From: Pinus tabuliformis
Taxonomy: Eukaryota > Streptophyta > Pinopsida > Pinales > Pinaceae
NCBI GenBank assembly: GCA_031772625.1
Contig: CM062818.1
Coordinates: 1,680,694,167-1,680,758,166 of the forward strand
Length of the DNA stretch: 64,000 nt
Direction: 5' to 3'
In this document: positions 1-12,060 of the stretch, piece after piece
Layout: every line of letters begins with the position of its first letter
How positions within the stretch are numbered: position 1 is the first letter of the stretch
Translations under genes and position numbers: made by a program
Notes under the pieces: generated by a model
What the model saw: the letters and a program-made list of their open reading frames with translations, nothing else
Told to the model about the DNA's origin: nothing
Databases searched by the model: none

Positions 1-489
1 ACGGTCCTGTTCTTGACTTTCTTGCTTTTAAATTTTGTAGCTCATTCTATTTTTTTTTTCTTGGCTTGTTCTATTAGATGGCTTTCCCCCTCCCCCACCC
101 CCCCTTTAACCTTTTCTTACTTATGAGATTTCCCCGATCCTTCTCTTTTAAGCCTTGTCTTTTCCATCCTCCTAGGGTTTTTCTTTGGTTTAGTTGTTTT
201 ACTTACGGTCCTGTTCTTGACTTTCTTGCTTTTAAATTCTTTAGCTCATTCTATTTTTTTTTTCCTGGCTTGTTCTATTAGATGGCTTTCCCCCTCCCCC
301 ACTCCCCCTTTAACCTTTTCTTGCTTATGAGATTTCCCGGATCCTTCTCTTTTAAGCCTTGTCTTTTCCATCCTCCTAGGGTTTTTCCTTTGGTTTAGTT
401 GTTTTACTAATGGTCCTATTCTTGACATTCTTGCTTTTAAATTTTGTCGCTTATTCTTTTTATTTTTTCCTGGCTTGTTCTATTAGATG
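1..489. repeat. Tandem repeat, about 205-bp unit, 2.4 copies
   Basis: Units begin at 1, 205 and 410 with 'acggtcctgttcttgac' or a close variant. The first two units are nearly identical over their whole length and the third stops near 489. Each unit holds pyrimidine tracts and the segment 'cctagggtttttc'. The array may continue to the left of the window. Small frames inside it are pyrimidine-rich and do not look coding. Confidence 0.93.
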
Positions 490-1901
490 GTTTTTTTTTT
501 GTACCATAAGATCAATATAGATTAAATCTATATTATTTCCAATAAATATTATTAAATCAATAGCAATATTCTTAAATCAATATTATTGAATATTAATTCC
601 ACTAAATCGATATTATTAAAAAAAACCCTAGTGTTAATTAGCTGATTTAATAACCTAAGATTAATATATAAATTTAAGTGATTAAATAAATTAAAAAGGA
701 ATTAAATTAATTAATTTATTAACAAAGAAATTTTTTCTAAAACCCCCCTTCACCATAAAATCTATATTAATTCTAATATTATGAAGTAATGTTATTAAAT
801 CAAAATCAATATGATTAAATCAATATTATTAAAAATAACCCCTTTTACTTATCCTTAATGACAATAAGTTAATTTAATAACCCAAAGAATAATATATAAA
901 TAATAGTCCATAGTAATTTTAAATGTTTAAATAAATTATTAACAAACTAAATATATTAACTTAATAAGAAGAAAAATTTCTAAAACCCTCTTTACTTATC
1001 TCTAATGATTTAAATAAATAATTAAAAAAAAATATTTATATTTCTAATATATATAAATAAAAAGGAATTATATTCTAATATTTAATAATATATAAAATTA
1101 TTTATTATAATTATAATATTATTTTTATTATCTGTTGACTTTTTAAACATTAAAATATTATCTAGCCGTTTTTCTATTTAGCCATAGATGGTCAACCTAG
1201 TCAACCTAGCTGTTGGGAAGGTTTGTTCACTTTATTTAATCTGCGACCATGATTTGACTCCTGAACTTGTCCTGACGATGAACCACACTAGTTGGTTTGA
1301 AACACGTCGACAAGGGTTTTCTTCATGTGATTTATGCCGAATCTCTTCTTATAAAATGTTTTTTATTAAACAATATATTTTTAAATACATTTAAATATTA
1401 GCGTTGCATATAAAAATTTCCTTCTTATTACTTTTTTTAAGAAGCAGTTGAATTTGTGTACTTCCAATTACTCCATTTATTTGGGCATTGGAATATTTTG
1501 TTATGTTCAATATTAAAATTTCTTTTTTCCTTTTTATATATATGTATGTAAAATTAATATTGAAATAAATTAGTTAATATTGATATTCAAATAGCTTATC
1601 AAGTTCTATATTGAAATATTTGTAAAAAATATAAAAGTTATACATCTTCCTCACATTCAAAAGTGAAAATATAAAATTTTCTTTACTTTAAATTACTTTA
1701 TTTATTTGAAAAAATGATCTAAAATTATGTTGCTTCACATCAACATCAAAATATTTAATTTGTTATTGAGAGAGAAATATTTTTTCCACATCCATTTTAT
1801 AATGTTTTTTATTTTTATTATATATATATTTTCTTTTTTATTATAGCCGAAATTATTTTTTATTTAGCGAATTTTTTATTTTTATTTTTAAAAGAGGCAC
1901 G
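490..1901. other. AT-rich spacer, no gene seen
   Basis: Very AT-rich DNA with recurring blocks of the type 'ttaaatcaatattatt' and 'ttattaacaaa', separated by short 'aaaaccc' runs near 615, 735, 830 and 976. This suggests an old, blurred tandem organisation. One 68-residue frame at 1188-1394 resembles no family I know. Confidence 0.6.
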
Positions 1902-1916
1902 TGTCAACTCCATTTT
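1902..1916. repeat. Target-site duplication of LINE-1 (3' side of element)
   Basis: The 15 bases 'tgtcaactccatttt' recur exactly at 8536-8550. They flank the LINE on both sides, as expected of target-primed reverse transcription. The run of T that follows, to 1922, is the element's oligo-A tail on the minus strand. Confidence 0.93.
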
Positions 1917-2189
1917 TTTTTTGTAAACTTAGGCGTTCCTTCCTTCTATATTACTATAAGAAAATCTTACAACAAACTTAGTTTCAGGTGGCTACCTTAC
2001 CCGCAGGAAACCAGACCACCATCTATCAACATTATATCTAGACCAAAATTTGAAAATGTTTTTCTCCTTCATATTGTCATATCTATGCTTTCGAATACTG
2101 CTAACTAATTTATCTATTAGACCATAACAAGACAACCAGACATAGTTCTGTTCTAAACACATATTAAACAAAATAGCAAAGGACCCAGC

Positions 2190-2693
2190 TTAGTCATTCC
2201 TCGTTTGAGGAATTAACGGGGTGGGCGCCATGGCGCTAGACCCAGGATTCACTTTCTTCTGCTCCAGAACCCATTTCATTTTCTGCATCATTTGTTCCAT
2301 TTTCTCCAGCATCAAGTGATTTCTCGCTGCCTGTATTTGAACGGCCGCAATCTCTTTCAGGTAGATAACCTTTAGATTTTATATTTCTTCCATAGTATGG
2401 CTCTTTAGTTGTTCCTCTTTCTGCTTTCTTTCCTCCTCCTCTTCTTCCTGGACTGCTTGGTTCATTTCCATGGCACGAGCTACCACGTGTTTCATAACCC
2501 AATATTGTTGGAGCGACTTATTAAACAAAGAGTTTTGGCTCTTGGTGTTTCTTGGGTCTAGAACCAAATCCTCCCATTCCCCCGGCGGAATTTCCTTGTT
2601 CTCGCTAATGGACCTCAGCTCTCGTTCCCACCCATTGATTTGCTCTCGTATTTTCGGAGAATTCCCAGCCATATATGCGTTGACCATGTACAT
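2190..2693 (-). pseudogene. LINE-1 ORF3: coiled-coil protein of unknown function
   Basis: A reading frame of about 167 codons starts 41 bases after the stop of the RNase H domain, in another frame. It begins ATG TAC ATG and ends TAA at 2190-2192. It carries one in-frame TAA at 2379-2381, after which the same frame continues as clear protein-like sequence. The N-terminal part is mixed and hydrophilic. From about residue 75 it turns into an E/K/Q-rich stretch with a run of six glutamates, then a methionine- and lysine-rich helix (motif MLEKMEQMMQKMKWVLEQ), typical of a coiled coil. I do not recognise a family. It could be an accessory LINE protein, perhaps for RNA binding or multimerisation, or a captured host fragment. 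The frame and helical pattern are seen; function is not known. Confidence 0.55.
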
Positions 2694-2733
2694 TCTTTTT
2701 TCTGTCTATCAGCTTTCCCCTGTTCCGACTACC

Positions 2734-5700
2734 CTAGCTCGCTAACGAGTCTGCCTGTTTATTTCCTGAGCGCCTTACATGGGTAGGGATTAGATAGTCT
2801 ATTTTGGTCAATAGCTTCCCTATTTCTCCGATGAGCCATGCCATTCGCCAACTCTTACTGATTTTTTCCACTAGTTTTTGCTGTTGCAATTGCCTTACAT
2901 TATCCACCACCAATTTTGAGTCTCCCTCAATTTGGAGACTCTTAATCTTTACCTGTATCGCAATTTCCAGGCCTCTTTTCAGCGCGTACAGTTCCGCTTC
3001 GTTGTTCGTCCCCTCCCCGTAGTCCATCGCAAAGATTCTCACTGTTTTTCCGCTGTCATTCCTGAAGACTCCCCCGATACATGCTTCCCCTAGGTTGTGT
3101 TTGGCGGTGCCATCAAAATTTAATTTTGTAAATCCCTGAGGGGGGTGCTTGTACTATTTAGTTTTTGCCACCTCTCTGACTTGGTCTTTTCTTTGGTCAC
3201 CCCCACTTAACATACTCTGAGTTACTACTAGCCTTTTCAGGATTTCCTCCTTTGCTTGCAGCGCCTTCCAGTCCTCATCCTTCCATCTTTCCGTTAAGAT
3301 TGTTTCTCATATGTTCCTGATGGTTTTCTCCAAAATGTCTGTTGGAGTGCGATTTTCTGCCTTGAAAATTACATTATTCGGTGCCTTCCAAATGTTCCAG
3401 GTCAAGAACCCAGCGGAAAGTAGCCATGCACGATTTACCACGGGGTTTTGGTAAGGTTTCCTCGACCAGTTTTCTATGGTATTAGTGATATTTTGATAAT
3501 TTCAGTGATGGCGCTGGAATAACTTGTAATGGTTTTCCCACAAGGTGTTGCTGACTTGCATCGGTTCAACAAGTACTCCATTGACTCCTCATGTGAATTC
3601 CAGAGCACGCATCGTGATGGTCCTTGTTGCCCCTTCCTCTGTAGTTTGTCCCAGGTAAGCGCCCTGCCATGTAACATAATCCAGACAAAGAAGGACACTT
3701 TCGGCCAGTGTTTGATTTTCCATAAGTTTTTCCATTTTTTCGTCTCTGCTTGTTGATTCTGTTTGGATTTTATGTAATACCCTTTTGTTATTAAAAAAGT
3801 ACCTTGAATTCAGGTGCCCCATCTTAGGATGTCTTGCCCTGTTTTCCTTGCCACTTTACGGGATGCCATTTCCTTGTAGTAATCTTTCCATCTGTCTGAG
3901 TCAGGAACCCCTGCCCAATCCTCTTTTTGTTTCCAATTACGCCAATAATCGCCTACACCTAGTTTCCAAAATTTGCCTCCAACATTCCCCTTTGCATGGG
4001 ATGTGAAATCTTGGATGGCTTGAATGTTTTCCTTAAAAATGAGCCTTTCACGTTGTTGCCATGATTCCTCCCAAAACTTGGCTTTATCTCCTGCTCTTAT
4101 CTCCCAAAAGCTATATTCTCTAATCAGTTCTTTGTTACCCCTCGCCAGGTTCCAAATTGCGGAGCCTTTGGCCTCTGTCTGACTTCTCATTTTGTTTTCG
4201 GGTTCCTCTACTGCCTCATATTTCCTTTCCCAGATTGCCTTCCATAAATCTTGGCCACCCTGCGTCCATCTCCACCAAAGCTTCGCCCCCATCACTTGGT
4301 TAAGAACGTAGGGGTCCCTTAATCCTAAGCCTCCATCTTTGGAAAGCCTACTTAGCCATTCCCATGAAATTAAGGCCCATTTTCTGGTTTTGCTGGTTCC
4401 CTGCCAAAGAAATTTCTTAAACATGGCTACCAACTTTTGACTAATGGACTTGGGGATAGCTTGACATGAAATCTGGTAGATTGGAATAGCCTGCAGAACA
4501 GCTTTTAATAGAATTAGCCGACTGGGAGCATTCAATGAGCGAAAGGTCTAGTTGTCCATCTTATTCCTGATTTTTTTAATTAGAGGTTACCAATTAGCGG
4601 CCCTATATTGATGCTCATTAAGCATAATACCCAGATATTTTGACGGGAAGGTTCCAATTCTAAATCCCATTGTGTGCTCCAAGAATCTTTGGGTTGCCAG
4701 CTGGGTGTTAAAGAAAAAAATTTCAGGTTTATCTTTATTAATCTCAGTCCTAGAAGCTTGATTGAAATCGGATAAGGTTTTGACAATATTTTGGGCCTAC
4801 TTGAGTGTGGTCTGGCCATATAACATTACGTTGTCTACGAATTTCTGGTGAGTTACAGGGAGATCATTCCCACATATTCGTAGCCGCTTTAGTTGATCCC
4901 TAGCTACTTGGGCCTTTATCATCCTACCTAATCCTTTCGCAGCCAGGATGACGAGGAATGGAGACAAGGGGTCTCCCAGCCTTAGCCCTTGCAAGGGATT
5001 GAAGGCTTCGGTGGGGGTACCATTCAACATGACGGACAACACCGGGGTACTTACCATATACAAGATCTATTTCACCCATCTTGGATCAAATCCTTGGGCT
5101 TTGAGAATGCCTTCCAGGTACCCGCAACTAAGGCAGTGGTACGCCTTATCCAAGTCTAATTTGATTAGCATACCTAGGTTTCGAGAGTTTTTCAGGGAGT
5201 GAATCACTTCCTGGGCCATTATAATTTCGTCCGTACTTTGCCGCCCTTTGAAAAAGCCTGTTTGTTCCTGCGCTATAAGGTCCGGAAGAATAGGCTTGAG
5301 TCTGTTCACCATAATTGTTGCTAAGATTTTATACACTACATTACAGAGGGATATAGGCCTAAATCCCTGCGGTTCGTTCAAATTTCCGTTCTTCGGGATC
5401 AAGGCCAGGAAAGTGGTGTTTAGTCCCTGGTACATGTGTTTGGAATACCTTGATTCCTCCACTAAGTCCAACAAATCGTTACCCATAAAACTCCAGGTTG
5501 CTTGGTAAAACTCAATGGTAAAGCCGTCGGGACTCGAGGCCTTATTCTTCGCCATTTTGTTAACCACTTCCTTAGTGATAACCCTGAGCAGCGCCATATT
5601 TTGTTCTTTAATAACTTTCTTAGGGATATGTTGGCAAACCTTGTCTATTTCCTCTGTCCTGTTAATGTTAGGTTCTGTTAGGATTCCTTTGAAATATTCC

Positions 5701-6919
5701 ACCAGGAGCTGTTCCATATCTTTCTGCTGCAACACTCTGTTTCCTTGACTATCTTTCAGTGAAAAAATTCTATTATGATGACAATGATTCATCATCGCTT
5801 TGTGGAAGAATTTGGAGTTCTTTTCCCCATCTTTTAGCCATTGGACACGAGATTTCTGTTTCCATAGAATCTCTTCCTGTTTGCGTCTTTCCTCTAGTTG
5901 ATTGATTACCCTTCCTTCCTCTTTAGCCAACTCATCACTTCTTTCGTCCTTGATGATTTGTTGTTGTATTCCTTCCAATCTAGTATGAAGTTTACCTTTC
6001 TCCTACTGAATGTTTCTGAATTCTTCCCTATTCCATTTCTTAATTTGGCCCTTTATTTCCTTAGGTTTGAGCTGGAACGTGTGCATTTTGTTCTGGCCTT
6101 CCGTTCCCCTCTTGCTCTCCTGCCACCAATTTCTTACTTTGTCTAAGAAATCTGAAGCTCTAAGCCAAAAGGACTCAAAACGAAAAGGTCTCTTTTTATT
6201 ATGATTGTTCAAAGCTATTTCCAGCTTTATTGGCCAGCAGTCGGACCCTATAGAGGGTAGGATAGAGGTTTCGTAGAAAATATCCATCCATATTATGTGC
6301 TAAGAGACTAGAAAACGATCTAGTCTTGATGCATTTTGTTTGTCCCCGCCTATTATATTGTTCCAGGTGAATTTCCCATTTATAGTAGGTATATCTACCA
6401 GCCTTAATTCTGTTTGGACATCTCTGACTCTTTCCATCTCTGGGTCTTCTCTACTTATTCCTCCTTTCTTCTCTTCTCTAGATGTTATCAAGTTGAAGTT
6501 GCCTTCAATAATCCACCTTTGCTCCTGGTGCATAGTTTTAGTTTTTCTATATGGCTAAGGAATATGCCTCTATCAGCCTGGGTATGAGGCCCGTAAATAG
6601 CCGACACCACCACCCATTCACTCTGCCCAATGTGTCTAAATATTCCAGTCAGGATTCTTGGCATTCCTATCCACCAATCTGATAGGACTTCCGCTGGATT
6701 CCAAATGACGGCTATCCCTCCTGCACTTCCTTTGGCGTCTATGGTTACTTGTTCATATCTTGGTTTTATTTTATTGAGGATTTCCTCCATCTTCTGACCT
6801 GAAATTTTAGTTTCCTGAATAAGCATGATTTGTGGTTTGTCCTTCCTCAGTCTTGCCGCTAAATGTCTCTGTTTCCCTTTACTGTTTAGGCCTCTAATAT
6901 TCCATGATGTCAAAATCAT
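2734..6919 (-). pseudogene. LINE-1 ORF2: endonuclease - reverse transcriptase - RNase H
   Basis: Decayed polyprotein for target-primed reverse transcription. In order: exonuclease-endonuclease-phosphatase domain (6919-6300, start motif SWNIRGLN and QETK), linker (6287-6003), RT (5978-4797, with motifs GFRPISLCN and GLRLGDPLSPF), thumb and connection (4819-3810), zf-RVT (3822-3474, FVWIMLHGRALTWDKL) and RNase H (about 3140-2734, with FDGTA, NNEAEL, EGDSK and H..N.QAD). Breaks: a frameshift near 6490-6530, stops between the blocks, and shifts near 4800 and 3820. Catalytic losses: the endonuclease GDFN reads GNFN, and the RT FADD box reads FVDN. The RNase H Asp-Glu-Asp set still looks complete. 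ORF2 starts in an ATGA overlap with ORF1. RNase H acquisition is known for plant L1 elements. Confidence 0.93.
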
Positions 6920-8376
6920 TGATGAGGTTGAGATAGATTTTGAAACACCGATGACAGCGAAACCACTCTCCCTGTGTTCACCAACATTTCACCCATTATT
7001 TGGATGGAATCCTTAGGATTTTTCCTTCCTCTTCCCCCCCCTTTGCCTTGTCCTTGCTGATCTAATCTGCTTTCCCTCTGACTCTCTTGGTATTCTTCGA
7101 GCGTAACTTTACCTTTTTCCTGTTTAGCCTTATACTGTTGAAAGGTTTCCGCATACAACCTCTTCTAGTCTTCTAGGATAAACCTCTCGTCCAGATTCCT
7201 CCATTCATTCAATAATTTTCTTAAGACTTCTTCCTCTTGACTTAAATCTTCCCTGGTTGTCTCCATGTCTGTCTCCATCTGTTCTGCTAGTTCTTCCTGT
7301 TCCTTACCTTTGTCTATGGTCTCACTCGGGGCTTTCCTTTTTGTGTGGGTTCTTTCACTGCTAGCGCTATTGTCTGACTCCTTATCATCTTGATTTTCCA
7401 TGGTTTGGTCTTCCTCTTCTCCCTCTTCCTGTAATATTTCAAAGCTGTTTGATTTCTCTGGGGTTGTTTGTTTTTCCTTCTTATCTTCCTTGGGGATTTC
7501 TTTGTTTATTCTCCGTTTGCTTTTCACCTCTTGGAATCCTTCTTGGTCAACTGGCCCTCTCTTTTGCAGGTTACTTCTCCTTTCTTCTTCTTCCATTGTA
7601 ATCGGGCATTCCTTAGCTAGATGGCCATGGTCATGGCACCTACGGCATCTAAAAGGGATGTGCTCATAGTCTAAGTTTTGCTGCCAGACTTCTTCATGAT
7701 ACTCTAGTTCCACAGAATCTGGGATAGGGTTTGCTAGGTTCATATAGACACATATCCTAGCGTACGAAGTATACCTTCCTTTCTTCGTGGTTTCTGCTAT
7801 TTTCACAAAACTACCTATTGAGTTTCCTATCCCCTCCAATATTTCTAGGTCCCAGAAGTCAATAGGTAGCCCAAATAAACGAACCCACGCTAGTGCTGCT
7901 AGAAATTTTTCCTTATCGGGGTTGTAGCATTCCTCCCAATAGCGCATGAAAAGACCAGCATTATAATAGAAATAAGGGCCATTTTCAAATACTTTTTCCT
8001 TATCTTGCAGGTTTGAGAAAATTACCGTAAAGAAGCCCTTTGCTCCCAGCTTGAGCTCAATGTGTCCTTGGGGCTGCCATTTTTGCTGAATCCACTTGGT
8101 TAGGTCTCGTTTCAACAACCAAACGCCTACAAACTTGTAGATAAGGGCATGATCTTTCATATAACTTCTGTACCTTTCTAGTTTATTCGATGGTATCACA
8201 AACCTGGGTTTCTCCTCTACACATGGCAGGCATCTTCCCCTTCTGCCCGCTTGCCAAGTCGCTCCTAGAACTAGACCAATTTTCAGTTTCTCCTTTGTCG
8301 ACTGACTATTCTATCCGTCTCTTATCACAGTATCCCAATAAGAGGGTATCTCTCCCCTCCTGATGCCTTCTGTCAT
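6916..8376 (-). pseudogene. LINE-1 ORF1: DUF4283 and CCHC zinc-knuckle protein
   Basis: Gag-like RNA-binding protein of the LINE, about 486 codons from the ATG at 8376 to the TGA at 6916-6918. The frame runs through two in-frame TAG codons, at 8311-8313 and 7165-7167; protein-like sequence continues on both sides, so I take one ORF with two nonsense changes. A DUF4283 domain lies around residues 70-215, with WVRLFGLPIDFW. A CX2CX4HX4C knuckle (CRRCHDHGHLAKEC) follows at about 7610-7655, then an acidic, lysine-rich tail. Its stop shares the bases ATGA with the ORF2 start, suggesting reinitiation. Choosing a later GTG start at 8199 would lose the first 59 codons, which look genuine. Confidence 0.88.
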
Positions 8377-8535
8377 GACTTTTGTCTCTCAGATGTTTGT
8401 CTTATCTTTTGTTATACTCTCTGTTGTCTGCACCTTGGCCTTTTCTCTGTTCCTACCTGCCAATTTTATCGCCTTGCTGCCATTAAGGTTTCGGTTGCAG
8501 AGCCAAAACCCAACCTAACTCTTACTTTTGATATA

Positions 8536-8550
8536 TGTCAACTCCATTTT
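8536..8550. repeat. Target-site duplication of LINE-1 (5' side of element)
   Basis: Exact second copy of 'tgtcaactccatttt' from 1902-1916. It fixes the 5' end of LINE-1 at 8535. Confidence 0.93.
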
Positions 8551-9290
8551 GAGAATAGAATAGAATGATTTATTTATTTATTATTATTATTATTATTAAA
8601 TGTTTTTTTTAGATTATTTATGAGATGTAGAATAGTAGGCACATTGTTTTGATAAGGCACTCTTTGTGTGAAGGCCTTGTTTTCCAAGCCTTGTAGGTAC
8701 AAAAAAAAATCTACCATGTTAAAAGTTGGTGTGGCCTAGACTAAAAACAATTTCATCGAGCTCTTTTTTTATCCAAGTATAAAAAAAAACATTTTATTTA
8801 TATAGAATAAAATACAATGAGTGTATATACCGCAACATTTGAAATGGCTCATTGGCCTCAAGAAAAAGTCTAATCGTTTAACCCAAAAATATAATTTGAT
8901 CCCTCGTATATAAGATCAAAAGGAAATAGAATTACTGAAGGGAAGATCTGGAAATAGTTGATTTCATCCTCTATATATAAGGTCAAAAAGAAAATAGATA
9001 TGTTGAAGGAAAAATTTGAAAATAGTTGTATATGTCATCTAAGCCAAATTTTCTAAACAAAAAGACAAAGTTTTATCATGTTTGCATGTGGTAAAAGAAC
9101 TCGAAGGAGCCACTCTGAATGAAACCATGAAATATGTTGCACTACATTGTTCCATGTAAATAAAAAAATTGATGTAGAGAAAGCCATAAAAAACATAGTA
9201 CTTGTAGAAAAAAGAATTTGAAGTAAACCAATAAAAATATACTCATTTGATAGAAAATGCTAATAAATAAGGGATTTGTGTTGGAAGGTT
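8551..9290. other. AT-rich spacer with an imperfect 66-bp duplication
   Basis: No gene is seen. At about 8894-9028 a segment of some 66 bases is repeated in tandem; both halves carry 'atataag.tcaaaa.g.aaata' and end in 'gaaatagttg' or 'gaaaatagttg'. The flanks are unremarkable AT-rich DNA. Confidence 0.6.
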
Positions 9291-9369
9291 GATGTGCTAA
9301 TTATGCCCAGGGGCATATCTAGTGGTGCCTAATGGTGCCTTAAAGGTTTTCTTAGATTTCCCTCTGTCA

Positions 9370-9978
9370 TTTATGCAACGCTAATCCTGTCTTTGAAATT
9401 TGATCGATTTTTTGGTTTTATTCCATGTATATGTGTGAGAATAATATGTGAGAAAATGCCTTGTTTTCTTAATATATTTTTGCTAGTGGAAGGAGTGTGT
9501 AATATTTTATATTGTAGGCTCCTTGCATCCATTTAATGAAAACCAAGTAATATTCATAAATATGAATCTCAGTGAGATGTGCATAAGAAGTAATTTGCGG
9601 TAGTAGTTTGAGAGCAAAAATATTTGCATAATTGTTAGAAGCATGTCCAATGTTACAGGGGAATGAGAAAAAATGAGAGTTGATCAAATAGATGGTGCCT
9701 CTTGAGCCTCTTATAGGAATTGTTTGAGATGTCCCATCAAAGAAAGTCCATGATTTGTTTTTGAAAATTTCCACTTCATTTCTATGTTTATTTTGTGTAG
9801 GAGCTAGAGATTTCGGAATAGAAGATAATAAGGCCAGACTATTGACAACCACTTGGATAAAAGATGTGGGTCTTCTCAAAAATATGCATAAAGGGTACTC
9901 GTTGGATGCATAATTTAATTTTGCATCCAACAAGTGTCTATGCTTAAATTTGAGTAAGCCTATAAGGAGATAAGCCAA
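9370..9978 (-). pseudogene. LINE-2 RNase H domain remnant
   Basis: An open frame of 169 codons (9978-9469), continued in the same frame to about 9370, has the layout of the plant LINE RNase H domain: a start block with FFDGTS, then a beta-strand region with SHFFSF, then ASNNYANIFALKLL where NNYAEL.ALKLL is expected, and a later SHIYME block near 9425 matching the histidine region. The first aspartate is present, the glutamate reads asparagine, and the second DS pair is lost. This is therefore a catalytically dead relic, not a host gene, despite being one of the longest open frames in the region. Confidence 0.78.
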
Positions 9979-10579
9979 AAATATATTTAAAAATGGTAGT
10001 TTTCTTCTTTTCCCTCCAAAATATTTACATGTGCCTCCTTTTAAATTTAAAGGATTTTGATTGGTTTATATATTATGACATGGAAATTACATGAAACTTT
10101 TATGGGCACTTTTGGGCTGAATTCCTCTAATGCCACATAAATAATTTTGTTTCTTTGCGAACAAGTTTATTTCTAAATCTTATTTACCCACTAGGGAAGA
10201 GGGCAAGCATGTGGTTGTTGAGCTAAGGAGAGAAACCAAATTCAAGAATATAGGTACTCGAGGGGGCATAATACCGTAAGAGAGTGTCCTTAGTATAGGA
10301 GAGAGATACAAGGTTATAACATAGAGCTTCAAGGTACCTATACCATTCATCGGCTAAGGCCCCCTCTAGTAGTAAGTTTGCAAATTGTTTCCAAGTTTGG
10401 GATCCCTTAAACCCATTTGAACAAATGCCTAGATTAAGGAGAAAATTTCATGAATATGTAATACCTAAATGAGTTGATCAGAAAGTATAATAGAGTCACC
10501 ACAACCTATCCATGGATCTTTCTCTATAATAATTTGTGTAACATCTCCAATCCTCCATCGAAGGTCTTTTAGAATGATA

Positions 10580-12060
10580 TTAAGCAAAATTTTTAATAGT
10601 TTTCCATACCAATGATATGGAAGTCATAAGTAATCTAGGGTCATGAGTCCATTCCAATATTGTACTAGGGTAGATATATTTCTTAGCCGTGACTTCTGCC
10701 CAAAGGCATGTACCTTGAATTAATTTCCAAACCCCCCTTAACAACAAGTTCCTTTGAAAACAAATTGACACATTTTAAACCCCATGTTCCCAACTTCTTT
10801 GGGAGAGATATGGAATACCAACCTGTAAGTGAAAAGGGATGATGACCTTGATCCCCTATCCATAGATATCGTAAAGAGATTGACTTAATTTTGTGTAAGA
10901 CACCCAAGGGAACCCATGCAAGCGAGGCCCAATAAACATGAATAACCTCTATTACCTCCTTGAAAAGTATTAACCTGCCCACATCACAAAGTCATCCATT
11001 GGACTAATTCATGATTCTAAGTTCTATTATTTTGATGAGCTAGTTCCTATCATGTTTTCAGTAACAATTTGGTTTTTAAAAGAAACCCTGATATTTGATT
11101 GGGTGTCTCAAAGGAGATAGGGAGACAGAGAGGATCTTAGAGACAATATCATTATCATGTTTCAAGGAAATTCCAATTAATGACGAATTTGATGGTTGAT
11201 CATTGTACAAGTGGCTAGAAAGAATAAGTCCAATATATGAATCATGGCTTGGAGAATTTTGATATCCATCAGTGAAAAGAGAATGATATCATCCACAAAA
11301 GAAGATATGTGATCGGACAAGCCTAGAAGATCTCAATATATTTAATGAGATGTCGATTTTTTTCATCAATGATAGCCCTACTTAGAGCTTCAACCACAAG
11401 AAAAAAGACAAGGGACATCCTTGTTTAAACCCCCTCTATGGGTTCAATAAAGAGGAAGCCAGTCCATTGATTATAAGGGTCATCAAAGATGTACTTGTAT
11501 TTCCAAGAAACAAAGGAGGGGTTGAAGCCCAAAAGTAGGAGTATTAATTTTATGAATAGCCCATCCACCCTATCAAAAGACTTAAAGAGATCCACTTTAT
11601 ACATAACAACCTTTGTTTTCAAGTATGAATGCAGTGAAGTCCCTCTTGATTAATCCTATTATCTTCATGAATTTGTATGTCCTTCAAAAAGTTAAACTAT
11701 TCCAATGAGAAGTGTTCTAAAAGAAAAGGTTTGATATAAAGGAAAATGATTTTAGAGTTAAACTTGTATGCAAAATTGAAAATAGAGATGGGATGGAACT
11801 GATCAAAAGAGACAGGCTTATCTAATTTGGGGATAATGGAGAGAAAGGTGTAGTTGAAGGGGGCTAGAATTTTCCCACGTTGTTTGGAATATCCACAACT
11901 TGTAGCAGATCATTTCCAATAAATTCAAAATGGGCTAAGTAGAATCAATAGAGAGTCCATCTAGCCCGAGACTTTTATCTTTTTGGAAATAATGGAGGAA
12001 AACATCCAATTCGAGTTTCGTAACCTCCCTAATTATCTCTTAATTATCATCATCCTCAAT
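10580..12060 (-). pseudogene. LINE-2 reverse transcriptase remnant
   Basis: Fragments in two or three frames keep the landmarks of a plant LINE RT. Near 11990-11940 there is a GLDG fingers block; at 11622-11425 a palm block MYKVDLFKSFDRVD, where KLD.SKAYDRV is usual; at 10982-10683 the thumb region GRLILFKEVI..I.VYWASLAWVP; and at 10771-10580 the following connection segment. The FADD box cannot be recovered with confidence. Many stops separate the pieces. Confidence 0.78.

Larger units (their letters stand above)
1917..8535 (-). mobile_element. LINE-1: complete, inactivated plant L1-type LINE with RNase H
   Basis: Non-LTR retrotransposon of about 6.6 kb reading on the minus strand. Its 5' end is at 8535 and its 3' oligo-A end at 1917-1922, and both ends are bounded by an exact 15-bp duplication. 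It has ORF1 (gag-like), ORF2 (AP-type endonuclease, reverse transcriptase, zinc finger, plant-type RNase H) and a third frame before a 3' UTR of about 270 bases. The 5' leader upstream of ORF1 is about 160 bases. Premature stops, a few frameshifts and lost catalytic residues show it is dead, but the exact duplication and full length say it inserted as a complete copy. Confidence 0.93.

Noticed and set aside
9469-9978. 169-codon frame as a possible host gene
   Set aside because: It has the DG...NNY layout of the plant LINE RNase H and lies in order after other LINE-2 remnants.
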